Part shown: one piece after another, positions 1 to 13,792 of the stretch
Layout: each line of letters starts with the position of its first letter
Position numbering within the stretch: the first letter of the stretch is position 1
NCBI RefSeq assembly: GCF_048771995.1
Contig: NC_133027.1
Location: 58,961,501-59,025,500 of the forward strand
Reading direction: 5' to 3'
Length of the DNA: 64,000 bases
DNA from: Taeniopygia guttata
Taxonomy: Eukaryota; Chordata; Aves; Passeriformes; Estrildidae
Translations under genes and position numbers: made by a program
Notes under the pieces: generated by a model
What the model was told of the DNA's origin: nothing
The model's input: the letters and a program-made list of their open reading frames with translations, nothing else
The model's database searches: none

Positions 1-2746
1 AGGATAAGAGCAGAGGAAAATTTAGAGTTCTTCTATAGTAAGGATGGTGAGTTTGCAAGCTGAATGATGTTGGCATGTCATATAGACCTGGTGATTTATA
101 TTTAATAGAATGCAAATCAGAGGATCTGTTCCTTGGACTGCTGTTTGAAAACTTGGTTCAGGTAGGAAGAGCCCTAGTGCCAGCAGATACTCATCAAGTT
201 TCTTTATGAGTTACTGGGGAATGAAGAAGTGTGTATCAGGCACTGCTTCTGTTTGCCCACAACACGAACCACCGTATGTCCATTGCCAATACATGAGGAG
301 TAATCTAAGATGTTTATACTGTGAATAAGCAAAGGCATATCCAAGTGGTGCCAGTGATGAAGACACAGCTTCCAGTTGTAGTGCAAGCTGTTGAGAGAGT
401 CTCAATGTGGCATAATCAGTCCATGCTAAAATCTTCATTACTAGTGTTGTACCTGTTGTGTTAAAGCTCACACGTATTCCTGCATGCTCAGGACATTTGG
501 CATGAGTTACCGCCTCACTTTTGCCATGTAGGTGTGTCTTGTACTATATTAAGTAGAACTCTGGAGGTGGCAATTTTGTCCAATCAACATCTTTGGCAAA
601 TGTGACATTGCATTTTTTAGTGTATTTTTTTCAAAATATCTAATGTCTCATGCTGAAAGCAACGCATTTTCTTCTTTGCTCTATGTAAGCTGCCTTTTGT
701 ATATCAAATTTGCTTTTATACAGCCTTAGTTCTTATGTAGAGGTTTGTGTTTAGTCTGTCGTTGGTGCTGTATTTAAGATTAATGTTTGTAATGCTGCTG
801 GCATTAACTTGTAAGTTCAAGCTGCCAAAGGAAAGCATTTGCTCCAATTCCATTTCAGACAGTGTCAGAGGATTTATTTAAAGTGTGCCTTCCAGCCCCA
901 CTCACTTGCTCCTTGGAAATAAACCTGCATCCAAGCCGGATTATCAGTACAAGTGTGAAGGACCATGCTTGACTTCCATAAAATTTCTCTTTCTTAACAT
1001 TTATTCTTCTTCCTTGCCCTGGAGATTACACCACTGAAGATAAATGCAACTTACAATAGTGAGCATAGCAGTACTATTTGCACAATAACTGTTATCTTTC
1101 CAAAAAATGTGTGACGAGCCAGACAGCAAGCAAATGCCATTTCATACACCTGCGTGCCAGATGTTTTACAGCTGCACACATACTGCTGCTGCTGAACCTC
1201 TAGTGAGTGTCATGGGACAACTGATTCAGGAAAAGTATGAATTTTTCTCATGGGATAGGCTGAAATGGTGGGGAAGGAGATGGCTGCCAGTCAAAGGAGC
1301 TGCATAGCACAATTAAGTAGCAAATCTTTTGGAGTCTTGTTTGGGGATATTGCTAACATTGAGAGTTAACAAGATTATCTCTGGCTTCTTCTCAGCTAAA
1401 ATATTTTTCACAGCCCCTCAAAGTCTAATGAAATTAAAATAGCTATTACTGAAATTTGATGTGGTAGCATTCAGCTGAACTGATTCTTGTAATAAGCAGC
1501 ACAGATAGAGTCATGTGTTACAAAGCTAGGTAAGAATTAATGACTATAAAATTCATGTTGTTTTTAAGGGTAGATCGGTATCTGAATGTCACAGAGCTTG
1601 GAAAATCTTCTTGTTGAACGTTGGAGTTTTATTCCTGGAATGCACCTTTCTATTTCTTAGTTCTTAAAACTATGGCCAGTGTGACAAAGGACTTGGTCCT
1701 ATCATCACAATTTCCATCCATTTTCTTTCTTTATGACTGCTAAAATGATTCTCCTTTACAAAGTACTTTGCAGCATTCATTTGAAGCTTGCACAATCCTG
1801 TAAGGAAGTAGGTTGGTTTTACTATTGTGTAATCTTTTATTTATTTAGCTATCATAACTCACTGCTTTGTATATCAGAATGAAAGTTCCAGCAACTGATA
1901 TGCTGCACATGGTATTTTTAGCCAAATCTCAGCATAGTTGCAGCTGGATTCTATGTCACATCTTTAAAGAGTGGAAGGAGGATATCACACACTGCTCTGG
2001 GAACGGGTCCAAGGTATTAGACACAAAAGTGGGCAGGCATTTGTGCCTTTATGGGGTGAACACGAGAAGAAGGAGTGTGGTCCTGGAAGTCTGATAGGCA
2101 TGGACATTTTCTGGTTGCTTCAGAAGCTGACTCAAATTTTGGATTAGCATCTGTAGTCTAGTCACTGACCCAAAGCTTCTAAGGCTTTTGGAAGTCTGTT
2201 TGTAAGGTGATAGTTTCAAGAATTTGTTTACTTGTGTCCTTCCAATTTGGCAATGAAACAGTTTTTCCTTTGGTTTCTTATTTGGTTCCCCAGCTCATGG
2301 AGTGGGACTGCAAGTATATGATGTGAGAAAGAGAATTATAGCCGCTGCTGTGATATTGATTTGGCATGCAGAATTGAAGAAAAATTATGTTAAATTAGCA
2401 TCATGGTAACTCAGTGTGAGAGACATCAGTGGTTTTAAAAGAGGTGGCCAAAATCTTATCACTAAAACACAAACTTCTCCAAATCTTTGTGTTAAGGCTT
2501 TTTTAACTCTTTCCTTCTATTAACTTTTTGATGCTTTTGAGAAGCATTGAAGGTAATGCTTTACTAGGCTGTGGAGGGGGAGGAGCCCATGGCATGCTGT
2601 GCAGTGCAGCGTGGAGGTCTGTGATGGTACAGTGGGTGGCACAGCAGGCATGGGAAGGATTGCCTGTGATTCTAAAGTTGGTAGGATGGCCATGAGCAGG
2701 GCACTGTGCCTATTGAGCACCCTCTGGCTCAATGGCATGTTCATCT

Positions 2747-2788
2747 ACATATATATACATACATATATATATACACACACGCATATAT
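2747..2788. repeat. TA/CA dinucleotide microsatellite
   Basis: Alternating purine-pyrimidine run made of ACATATATAT, ACATACATATAT and ATACACACACGC blocks. It is a compound (TA)n/(CA)n microsatellite inside the MTHFD1L intron and is likely to vary in length between individuals. Confidence 0.85.
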
Positions 2789-5700
2789 TACTAGCTTTTG
2801 CTTCCAAAGATACTGTGGGTGTGCTTTCCCACCTTGATGTTATGTTGAGCTGGGTATTGTCAGCATGGGTATAATGAACAAGCAGGGAGGAGGGCAGTTC
2901 TGGACTAACATACAGCCAGGGACAAGCCTTCCCTCTGGTTTTGGGGAATATTACCTGTGCTGATAAGACAACTCACACCTTCTGTCTGCTGAATGGGTCT
3001 TTTGACTTCCACATCATGCTTTGAAGTCCATTTATTTTCAGTCTCAGGCGTAATATGCTTTTAGTGGAGGGTTTTCCCCCGTGATTGTTTCCTGAATTAG
3101 TATATCTTCCTTCACTTTGGCAAGGATTTTCCGTAATAAAAAGTTTCATCATCAGTTATTAGTTTCATATGACTGGTCTGTGAAGCACACAGGATTATTG
3201 AAAGCTATAAAATTCTTGTTAGCTGTTTTCCTTCATCATGATCAAAATGATCTCAGTTGTGTCTCAGTGGGTTTGATTATATAAATTTATTGCTGGTTAC
3301 CCACAGTAAACCAACAAGCTGCAACTCTGTGACTAGAGCTCAGATTAAATTATCCATTTACACCCAGAGTGGATCAGGGAAAAAGCAGCTGTAAAATAAG
3401 TGCTTTAATTGTTTTGTAATTGTTTTAGTAACAATTGCTTTGCTTATATTGGCTTTATAATTTTTTTGTAGTTACTACTTTCCATACCTTCTAGTCAGTG
3501 TTAGTAACAGTGGGTTAGAACTTTCTATAATCCTGGTTTTTAACCCAAACAACAAAAATGTTGATACTCAATTCTGATCTGTAGTGAAGTGGGAAAGGAA
3601 CTGTGGTAGAACACAGTGTGCTACTAATAGCACCTGATGAACTAGCATGAAGTATCATATTATTAATTGATTTAATTAGTTCTTATATCCTATGATACTT
3701 GAAGGAATGTTAATTGGTTTCTTACAACATTATTGTACTGGACTGTGTTTAAATGCATGTTTGATTATCATTTACTTGAAATACCCAGTTCTGTGATTTT
3801 CAGTGTCCCTTCACTCCTCAACCCCAAATTTGTAGTTCCTTTTGCTCTGAAGCATTTTAAGAGCAGTAGCTCAAAGCACAGTATTTCTTCCTTGTTTACA
3901 TCCCTTGGATTAGCTGTGAATGGGTGCTGTGCTGGGCACAGTCCTCTTCTCAAGCTAAGCAGGAACATGGCTGGCTGACAATTCAGGTGGAAGGTAATGC
4001 TGAAAGATGCTTGTCTGATGTGCATGATCAACTCTAGTTGGTTTGGCATATTTAAATTCCATATTAGTTTCCTCATTTTGGTATAGATTGTATGAAGAAT
4101 GGCATGGAAGTGTCAACAATTATTGGTTTTCATTGGACTGTAAAATAAAGTTGTTTTCATCACTTGAGAGGATAAGTGCCAGATGGGTGGATCAACTTCC
4201 TTGCAAGGCCATGTTGGACACAGCCCTGCCTCACAGACAGGTTCCATTACTGCAGCTGGATGCTCTGGAAGGCCCTACCAAAAAGGGAAATGTGGCTGCT
4301 GAAATAGTCCTGCTGTAAGTCTCAGGAAGGCAGGCTGGGGCAAACTCAGCCCACACACTGTTCCCAGTGCTAGTTCTCTGCAGAGCGCCTGAGCAGCTCA
4401 CCCGAGGTTCCTGTCCTAACAAGACAAAGTACTGCATTGTATATGAAAGGGAAAGTTTTAAGCTGTTTGGCTGCATCCCCAAATTCAATTAATAGTGCTG
4501 GAACCTAGAGGTGGGGCATGCATGGGCTCTGCAGCACACATTGTGACTAACGTGCTGTGAAGCGCAGGTGCAGCAAGCCAGGAATGGTTGGGAGCATTTC
4601 AACCTAGTCAACCCTGTCAATTCAGCCTGTCACTCATCATTTTGCTTTGGGATGCCTGGTTTCCAGAAGAGAGAAATAAAGTAGAAGTCTCATATAAATT
4701 AAAATCATAAACTCAAGGCTTATGTGAACAAGATGTGAAAACGTAACAGAAAATTTTGAATAAAAACAGCAATACCATTATTTTTAACTAGCTTCCTTTT
4801 GACAAGAAAACTTTTCATTTGTGGGTATTCAGAATAGTGGGAACACACGTATGGGCATACCCACCTACCTGCACACTACACACCTTTAGTTATAGTATGC
4901 AATTAAGGATGCTTCCACTTCTGGATTCGCATATTCAGGAGAAATTGAGTAATTTAAATCAAATTTTGGAAACGTTCACAAGTAGATTACATTGTCAAGA
5001 GTCTGTATGCTTTGACTATAGTAAGAAGAAGTTGGTAAGCATTCATGGGGATAAAATTCCTCTGTGTATCCTCACATTCATTTTGATTGGCAAAAAAGTC
5101 ATTTATCCTTCACAGTGGCTCCTTTCCAGATACCCTTCACAGATAAAGGTATCTTTCATCCTTCCTCCTCCTTTCATCTCTTTTCCCCACCCCAGTATAT
5201 TGGATGTGTGCTGGAATAGAATCAAATACAAAAGTAGTATCGATCCACAGTGTAATGCATTTTAGGATTTTTGCATCTTTACCCTCCTCTGTATATTTAC
5301 ACCCTTGTTTCTCAAAAAAAAATGCCGAGTTATTTTCATTAGTAATAAGGAGAAGACATCCAGAATTCACCCATTTTAACATTTCTGCTTGTTTTATTTT
5401 TAGCTTCCCTCATGCCTCATAGAAAGCAGCAGCTGTTTTGCATTCTGCACCACATGATATCCTTTCTAACAAGCCACTTTAGAGCATCCTTCCTCAGTAT
5501 TTTGAGGGATGCAGAAGACTTACTGGTACTTTGCTGCTTCCTTCTCATTGCACCGTCATGAACTGGTAATATGTCATCTATGTGGTGCTGCTCTGTATTG
5601 TCAGAGGACTAATTTAATTAATTTTTATTAACAGTCCCTTAATTGAATTTTTGAAAGACAGATAAAATTACAAACTCAGCACAGGAAGAGCATAGGAAGA

Positions 5701-8700
5701 ATGTCTGGCAGAGCTATACAAATAGATGTATTGTTTCAAATATTCCCTGTGTTGTTGAACAAGACATGTAATCTGTAAAGGATTATATGTAAGAGGGAGG
5801 AAGATACTCAGAGCAATACTGAAACTTATCCAATTTATTCAAGTGGTCAAAGCCAGTAGAAAAGGAAAAAAAGTCAGACACATGAAATCTCATGAGTGCC
5901 TCCAAAGTGCAGTGGCTCCTCTTCCCTCTCCTAGACACTCAATCAAAAATAAAATAAAAATTATCTGAATGCCTGTGCTCTGGAAGAGAGAGAGAAGTCT
6001 CCTTCAGGAGAAAAAGCCAAGGTGGCATTATGACCACAAATCCCTAAGAGGTGGGCATAAAAAAGTGGAGACCACAAGCAAATAAGGTTTCCTAATAGAT
6101 CCAGTTGTTCAGTGACACAAAATGCCCATATTGCATAAGGATCATGAAGTCCCATAGCTATTTCAAAAATTTCAAATTATTTAAATGTTATTTACTAATG
6201 CTTTACTTGCACTTCACAAAATAGGCAAAACCTGCTTTACTCCCCAGTCAGGAGGACCATGATTCACCTTGATCTGGTGAATATAGACATAGACACCTAC
6301 CACACACATGCACGTGTCATGCTGGAATGGGGTACCTTCAAAATTTAAACAGAATGGCTGCAAGCATTTTTATTCCAGGATAGAAGTGCTTTTTTCTAGG
6401 TAAACTGCATCTGCTCTGAAATGTTCATTCAGCCTACGTTTACTTTTGCAACTGGAAAACATTTAAAATCACATTTTCGTAAGGAAAAGCAAGTTTTTTC
6501 TTTCCTTGGATTGTTTAGGCCAAATTGACCATTTCATTAAAGATATGTTCTAAAGTCTACTTTCCAGACACAAAAGCCATGATAATCCAAAAATGTGCCT
6601 TCTTGTAGGCCTTTCAGTATGATTTCCAATAAAGCTTAAAAAAAATAGTAGTATATGAGATGAATCCCAGATAACTGCAGTGTAATGTCTAGTGGTTTCA
6701 TTTTCCAGGGATATACTCATAAAAGTTCATTTTTAGGGGTCTAAAGTAATCTTCATTTTATGGGGCAATTAAAGACTTCTGTTTTGATGTTGTCTGCTGT
6801 TCTCTGTGGGATTGATTCAGAATAAAAAACATAGTGTAGAGGAAAATTCAGCATGACAGTTTGCTGCTGGAATTTTTCATGGAGAATTGCAGTATTCTCC
6901 CAGATGGAAAAGAAACTTACAAGGGAGTTTTTATTTTTTTGTAGGTCTACGTTATAGCTAACCATTCTTCTACTTATCACTGCAGGTACATGGAACACTG
7001 CCTGGTTTTGGAGTCTTTCCCCTTTATAAAGTACAAGTTATGTTAATATTTTTTGACACTTGAGTAAGGAAAATTCTTACATTTTATCAAATTCAAGACA
7101 ACTGACTGCCCTTTGATTATTTCCAGATCCATATAATATCAGCCACAAAGGTAATACAGTATGAGGTTTAGGATTCTGACAGACATGTGTCTACAAATGA
7201 AAATCATATTGCTGGAGCTGGAGCTGTACAGCCCCTGTCTCTCTGAGGGGTAGCAGTGGCCTGAGTGCATGAACATCTGAGTTGTTTGTGAATCAGCTCC
7301 ACAGTTTGCTATATTTAGTGTTTTGTAGGTAAGCCTCTGGTATATTCACTTTGCTTTATATCACTCTTAAAAAAAAAGAAGTGGTTGTCCAGAAACTGGG
7401 TTGAGAAGTGACCGGGGTATTTTGGTAATGAGAGCTAAGGGAAGGATAGCAGGAGTGTCTGTCTCAGCTCCTGCTCCAAGTCCCACTGTCCTTTCCCCTG
7501 GTCAGTCCTAAAGCTGGTGCAGTCCTTTGGAGAACCAGGGAGTGGTCAAACAGGCTGCAGGCGTGCCCCTCTTCAATTTGGGAGTAGGTGCCTGTGCTCT
7601 GGAAGCTGTAAATCACTGCTGCCTTGGGGAGGAGCCCGGGCTCCCAGCCCTGCCTGCCTCAGCCCTCTCTGAAGGAGCAGCAGCGTGAAGGGCTGCCTTT
7701 TGCTTCCTTTTTAAGGGGTCTTCACTAGCAAAGAGACCATAAGCCTTAAACATCAGGATGAGGTAGGCAGGGGTCAAAATCTTATGAGAGGAAATGAGTA
7801 ATAAGGACGTCACAGACCATCTCCTTCGTTACTTGGAGTTGTGCCCTGGGTATGTCATCGTTTTCCCTTCTTGCTCACTGGATCTTCTTTATTTATATCT
7901 ATTTTTAATAGTAGCCTCAGTGACAGTGAAATGGATGACTGTGGGACCTCTTAAATGCCAGCTTCCCCTTGTATGGCATCCATCTGTAAATTCACTTAGA
8001 ACAAACATCTGCTCCCAGAAATTACTTTCTGGCCTGTGCTGGTTTTTTCAGTGTCTGCCAGGCTTTTCATCACCTTCCCCAGTAATCCCAGCAGGTCCAC
8101 AAAAAAGTGAAGATCCTTATTTGTGTGACATTGCAGCCACTTCAGCTGGCTTGTTGAAACTCCGGAGTTATAACTGGAGGAGCAATGCAAGCCTATTCAC
8201 AAGAAAGAGAAACTTTTCAGTTGTGAAGGTTATCACATATGTTAGGCATACATAACCCAGGTTACTTCTACATTATAATCTGGTTCCCACAAAAATTAAA
8301 ATTTATGTAAGGTACCTTCTTCAGCTAAAGTCTGAATTTATCTAATCAGTAATCTTGAAAGGCAGAATGTTACAGAGACTGTCATACAGTTAATATTGGC
8401 ACATTAATATGTAGCCAGTCCCTTCTAAAAAAAATACTGAACTGGATTTTAAATATCAGCTTGCACACAGTATGACATGTAGTATTTTGCATAGGCTTGC
8501 TGACTTAAAATGTATGTTTAGAGTGGATTGGTGCTGTCAGAGATTTGCTGTTATCCCTGAATCAGTTTGGCAAAAGGTTCATATTCTTTAGCAACTTAAC
8601 CACTTTCTTTTTCTCCATTTAATCAAAACTTCGTGGATCATTCTTCACAGAAGCCGTTTTAAGACCCTTGACATGTTACCGTGTTTCTAATATTTGAAGT

Positions 8701-8934
8701 ACTGAGAAAGCCAAGAATTTTTAAGTTGTCATGTTCATTTAGAATTTGTACCTGTAAATCCAAAGTCTTGAGAATTTCATAGACTTGTATTTATATGTGT
8801 ATTGTGTTCTTGTGGTGTTATGCATAATTTAAAGATTATCTGAAGCTGTCTCCATACTGCCTGGAAGCTAGTTTTTCTTTAAAAATATTTTCAGTCTGTG
8901 AAGAGATGCTGCCAGGCATTTATATTAATACTTC

Positions 8935-9060
8935 TATAAAAGAAGGAAATACTTTCTCACATGTGACTAAAATGTGGAAGTCATTAACACAGGAAAGCCA
9001 TTGAGTCCAGGAATTTAAGAGGACTTCTGAGAGGTTATAGCCATCAACAATATGCAGGGT
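8935..9060 (+). mobile_element. possible old CR1/L3-like LINE 3' fragment
   Basis: The stretch GAAGGAAATACTTTCTCACA followed by AATGTGGAAGTCATTAACACAGG and CATTGAGTCCAGGAATTTAAG resembles the 3'-terminal coding part of old CR1/L3-type LINEs, which typically have a block like 'aaggaaatacttcttcacac...tggaattcattgccacaggaggtcattgagg'. The likeness is from memory and the copy is degraded, with no ATTCTATG tail. It could be a chance resemblance. Confidence 0.4.
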
Positions 9061-9190
9061 TGTAATTAATACAAGTAAGTAATTTGGAAAAAATGCTAAG
9101 CATAGTGTTCAAAGATTCAGTTGGTCTTCAGCTATGGCTCCCAGCTGGACAGAGATTGCTTTGGTAACCTCCATAGTTTCAGCTTTTCTC

Positions 9191-9241
9191 CGTACGGCAT
9201 CTGGCACCAGCCCGTGCACGAGGCGACACCCGGGGCACGCG
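9191..9241. other. CpG-rich patch in an AT-rich intron
   Basis: Eight CpG dinucleotides fall between 9191 and 9241 (first Cs at 9191, 9195, 9213, 9219, 9224, 9231, 9238 and 9240), whereas the flanking kilobases have very few. The + strand has a stop-free stretch of 61 codons here with no Met (9106-9288), and the - strand has a 69-codon frame (9109-9318). Neither translation looks like a family I know. The patch may be an unmethylated regulatory site, an exon of a noncoding RNA or a relic insertion. Confidence 0.5.
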
Positions 9242-10956
9242 CATTTGCTGTGACATGGGAGGAACACACACCCTGCCTGCCTTCTGGCTGATGGAAGGCA
9301 TGCAGCTTCTCTAGTCATTGATCACACTGCGCCAGCTTTCTGTGCCTGTACAGCACCCTGCTGCTCCGAGCCCGGAGGCAGCAAGGCACCGGGAGCTTTT
9401 ACTGCTACACTGAATCAAACGGAAAGATGATGTTCACAAACAAATAAAGCAAAGTAGATACAGACTCCCCTTCTTCTTCTAACTTTGATGGCTCTTTCTC
9501 ATTCCTGTCTTTCAGCTGTGGCCAGGCATGTGCTCTGCACTGTCCTGCAGGGTCAGGCACAGTTGCAGCAAAGGAGCAGGAAAATGGAGAGGGAACATGC
9601 AGTGGTGCACAGGGAGTAGCATAAAGCCTTTTCTGTATGCATCAGAGAGCAGCATCACACTGCTGGCCCTGCGTATGTCAGATTTGCTTTGTGTCTGAGA
9701 ATCCGAATGAGCTGTGCTGACTGTAGAGCTCTGCTCCAGACTGTAGGAAAGAACATCAATGCCATTGTATTTGGCACCTGTAGTAAAGATGTGATGCAGA
9801 GAGTAGACATGGAAAATCAGCGCTCTGCAGGTAATCTGTCCAGAATGGGATCAAGGAATGCTTGTGACAGCACAAATAAGCTACCTCTGAGTTTGTGAAG
9901 CTCTTTGTCTCTTTAATTTTCTAGGGAAAGAAAGAAAAAAGCTAAATTTCTTGATAACTTCCACAGAAAAAAAAAATCAACTTTAAAGTAGCATTACTGT
10001 CAGTATTTATTCTCACAGTCTGAGAAATGCAATGTGGAAGCAAAGATAAAGAGTGTTTTCCGACAAATAAACAACAAGTAATTTTCAAATGAGAATGAGG
10101 GGAAGCTGCTGATGAGATTGCAGCAGGATCTGTGGCTGCATTCAAGGTAGAGTGCTCTTACTCACCAGCAGCCTCTGTTCAAGGGAAGTGCCCAGGCAGG
10201 TGGGTAGCAACACACTGCAGGGGCACTGCAGTCAGGTGAGTTTGGTGTGCCATCCTGGGGGGATCTGTATTCATGGGGTTGCCAGGAGGGAAGGAGGAAG
10301 GCTGGACATTAGTGGCTGTGCTATGGGTTGTGTTGGTTACGCCTTTGGCTGAGCAGTGGAGTTGTAAATGATTTCTTTGCCAAAAATGAAAGTTCATTAC
10401 AGACTGGCCTTGTTTTGATTAGGAAGAGTAGGGAGGATATACCATAAGAGTAAATAAAGCTTATGGCTTTGCCTGCTCGTTTGTTCACTTTGGCATTAGA
10501 GGGATTATATTCTAACTGGTTTTTAATTTCTGTGTCACTATGTTTTTGCTTTTCATCTTTTTAGGATTTACTCTGTATGTGCACAAAGGCCTTTCCATGA
10601 TGATGACACTTTCACAGTTTTTCTAGTGCTTGGAAAGAAGTTCCTACAGACTGTACTAGACGTTTGTGAGAACAAAAAAACGTTATGCTAACTTGTGTTG
10701 AGATGAAGAAATTCGCTACCTTTCCTTTTCTTTTTTGTCCTTTCATATACTTCATTTGGGGAAAATACTACCCACAAAACATCTGTTTGGGAGTTGGTTT
10801 GTTCTTCAGACTAAAAAAAATATATTTCCAAATAGAGTTTATTTTAATTAGATTATTCAGCAACATTTTTGGGGTTTTGTGGACATGTTGTTAACCATTG
10901 TTTTATTGCTGGAACTGTGGTTAGGGAAGTGGCTTACTGCAAGTTCATAGAGAACA

Positions 10957-10989
10957 AATTGTGAGAAATGTTCTCCATTTCTCACAGTT
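10957..10989. repeat. short inverted repeat (hairpin)
   Basis: Arms TGTGAGAAATG (10960-10970) and CATTTCTCACA (10976-10986) are perfectly complementary over 11 bp around a 5-base loop, TTCTC. A T-G wobble and two more A-T pairs lengthen the stem to about 14 positions. The stem is too short for a pre-miRNA. Confidence 0.6.
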
Positions 10990-11841
10990 GTATAAAATGC
11001 TGATACAGCATTCATTATGTAATAGAAAAAGATGTTGCATGCAGTGTTATTTTTGAATTTCAGTTATATGAGACAAAGATAAGAATCAGTTACTACTTTC
11101 AAGTTCCATTATCCTGGCAGCACCTCAGCTCCTTTTGGCAAATCATTTAACCTTCCCTGCTTCCTAGCCAACAATTTAAAGTGGCGATCTTATTTTATTT
11201 GTTTCTCAGATGTATTGAAGTATTTCATTCATATGTGTAAGTACTTTGAGAAGAATTATATTAAGAAATTAAAAAATACATAGATCTTTTTTATGTAAGG
11301 ATAAACATTTGTAGGATAAAGATTGTGCTCTCCATCAGTTAACAAAATTTTATTTTATTTCCTATGACAAATCTGTCTTGACAGCTTGTTAATTCATGGT
11401 TAATAGAAAGTGAACAGAAATTAGGGTTTTAATATCTTCTTAGAGAAACACTGAAAATCAGTACTTCCATAAGAAAGTTAAGTCTCACATTCATAGCTAG
11501 AATTTTTTCCTTTCTCCTCAGAGCTATTATATGGCTGTATATTTCTCCTTACTGCTGTTAAGATGACTTACAAAGGAGCTGGCTCTTCTGAACACTCAAC
11601 TTCATCACAAGTCAGTAGCTTTCAGCCTTTTTCAAAGTATTTCTATGTTCCTTTATTTTCCAGGAGAAGTGGGAGCTCTAGCATAGGTTATTCAAGGCTT
11701 GCTTTCCTTAGCAGCCTTCACTTCTTAAAATAGTGGTTCAATAGACTAGAGGAAAATTGCTGATCTAAGTGATATCCTTTTTTTTTCTATTTTGTTCCTT
11801 GTCAGAGGGGACTGTAATACATTCTGGCATGATTCTAGAGG

Positions 11842-11864
11842 ACACACTATACTGAATAGTGTGT
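11842..11864. repeat. short inverted repeat
   Basis: ACACACTAT (11842-11850) and ATAGTGTGT (11856-11864) form a perfect 9-bp stem around ACTGA. No function is evident. Confidence 0.5.
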
Positions 11865-12720
11865 AATGTCAGAGGTCTGCAATGGAATTGTGACTCAGAC
11901 TATGATTTACGCAGACAGTTTAACAGTTTGGCATCCATGTCCATCCAAGCTGGATCCATTCTTATCTTCTGGGTTAAGAACAAATAGAAAGGAAAAGCTT
12001 TTGAATTCCTCAGTGTAGCTAAGATGGCATAGACCAAGTGTATCAGAACAGTAATTTGCCTGAAGAGCAAAACTGTGTAGGGTTAGAAAGCACCCATATC
12101 CAAAATTACAATAGAAAGTGCTTCTTTGTCATTGTCTATTTCTTGTTTGCTTCAGTCTGTCATGAAATAGAATGTGTTAAGTAAGTATAATTTGCAAATG
12201 GCAAATTATTTAAATTGTTTATCCAAACAACAAGTGATTTCAGAAAGTAGATATAGAAACTTGAAATAATGAGGTTAGAGATGCTCACAAGTCAAGGTTA
12301 GTACATGATGACAGTCCAGTGATGCTGTTGGTGCCCACCACACTTGATCATTCTTTGGAGACAAGGTTCCCAGGGTCTTCTTTCTGACACTTCCCATGAT
12401 ATCTACAGACCAGAAAGCAGAACTGCATCTGTGAAGTGTTCGTGCTAGCTTTTATTGTTTCCCAGTACTGAAAACTAAATCTTGTCTACTTAGATGGGAC
12501 TAGCAAAGTATAGTCACATCCTCTACTATTTTTTTCCACTTCTGTTGTTTTGAGGTGGTTTCCAAAAACCTAATAAAAGGTCATCACTGGCACTTAGTTT
12601 AAACCAAGTAATGAGACCAAGCCAGTTTGGCAATTTAACTGTTAAAAAGAATGAATTTCAAGGAGTCCTTCGCTATAATACTTTTATGTTCTTTAGAAGC
12701 AGTTTTAGAAGCGTGTGATA

Positions 12721-12738
12721 TGCACACGCGCGCACACA
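12721..12738. repeat. short CA/CG alternating run
   Basis: TGCACACGCGCGCACACA is a short purine-pyrimidine alternating run inside the intron and includes three consecutive CpGs. Confidence 0.6.
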
Positions 12739-13767
12739 TCATCTTTGCCTAGATGATGTTTCCTAGGAAGCTTTGCTTACTCAGATATCAGTGGATCCAG
12801 TTAATTGTAACCAAAAGGGGTAATATGGCAGCAGTTCAATGTGCCTTAATTCACCACAGTTATACAATCTTTTTTGATTTTTTTCACATTGTAATTTGCC
12901 ATTAAATGACTGCATGATGCTCCTTGTGCTCTTCTAGAATGGTGTGCTGAGAAGGCTAAGATTTGTTGCGTGTTGAGCACACACATTTGCTTCACATAGT
13001 CTACTGCTGTCGCCATCTCCAGTTTCTGGGTGGTAATTGAGGTTTTTGCAGAGTTGTGAAGATTTTAACCAAAATGTCATAGTGAAGATCAGCAGCACAA
13101 AGTGCATCTTGCTCCCAGAACAGCACTTCTAAAGATACACTTGGTACAAAATAAATGAGTTTCAGAGGAAAGGAAGGGTGCTCAGTCCCTGAGCAAATAC
13201 AAGGCAGCTGAGATGGGTCACCCAAGATCTCTCCCCTCCAAATACAACAAAACTTGCTCGCTGCTGGCATAGTTTGGACACCTCCTCTTTACCAGGAGAC
13301 CTGAACACTGAACAAAGCAGGAGCATTATGTACCCATGAACATCAGGTGCTTTAAACATTAATAATAAATCTTATTTAAAGCACTTGAGAAAATTGCCTT
13401 TATCCTCTGGATTTGTTCCTTCAGAGGCCCATTTCCAACACTGTCTGGTATATTGGACACTTTTCAAGACTGGGAACAGCCCTGGGAGCATCTGACATCA
13501 GGATTGAGCTGCAGGGAAGGATTTCTCCTGTATGAGGAGGTGATTTTGTACAAGAGGCAGTGAGCACAAGTCCTCTGCCAGGGATTCTGTCTAAAGCCCA
13601 ATGGGGAAAGGAAAATCAGGATGTAGGCCTTGGTCAAGGGAGCAATTACTTCTGGAAATGGATTTGAGTGGGCTGGGATGAAGGAAGTGTTTTGGAACAA
13701 GTCACCTGGAATTTGTAATCTCATTTTTTTCTCACCTCCTTAATTTCCTTCATGAATGTTTTTGGGT

Positions 13768-13792
13768 TTGTTTTTTTTTTCTTTTTTTTTTT
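13768..13792. repeat. T-rich tract
   Basis: Two T runs are separated by a single C, preceded by a GGGTTTG stretch. It is low-complexity sequence that could be the reverse-complemented tail of an old retroelement, but no element body is recognisable beside it. Confidence 0.7.

Noticed and set aside
4819..5265. 148-codon + open frame
   Set aside because: No recognisable motif; low-GC intronic sequence and a non-ATG start. Treated as chance.
7794..8255. 153-codon + open frame in the MTHFD1L intron
   Set aside because: No similarity to MTHFD1L or any family I recall, in AT-rich sequence where such frames occur by chance.
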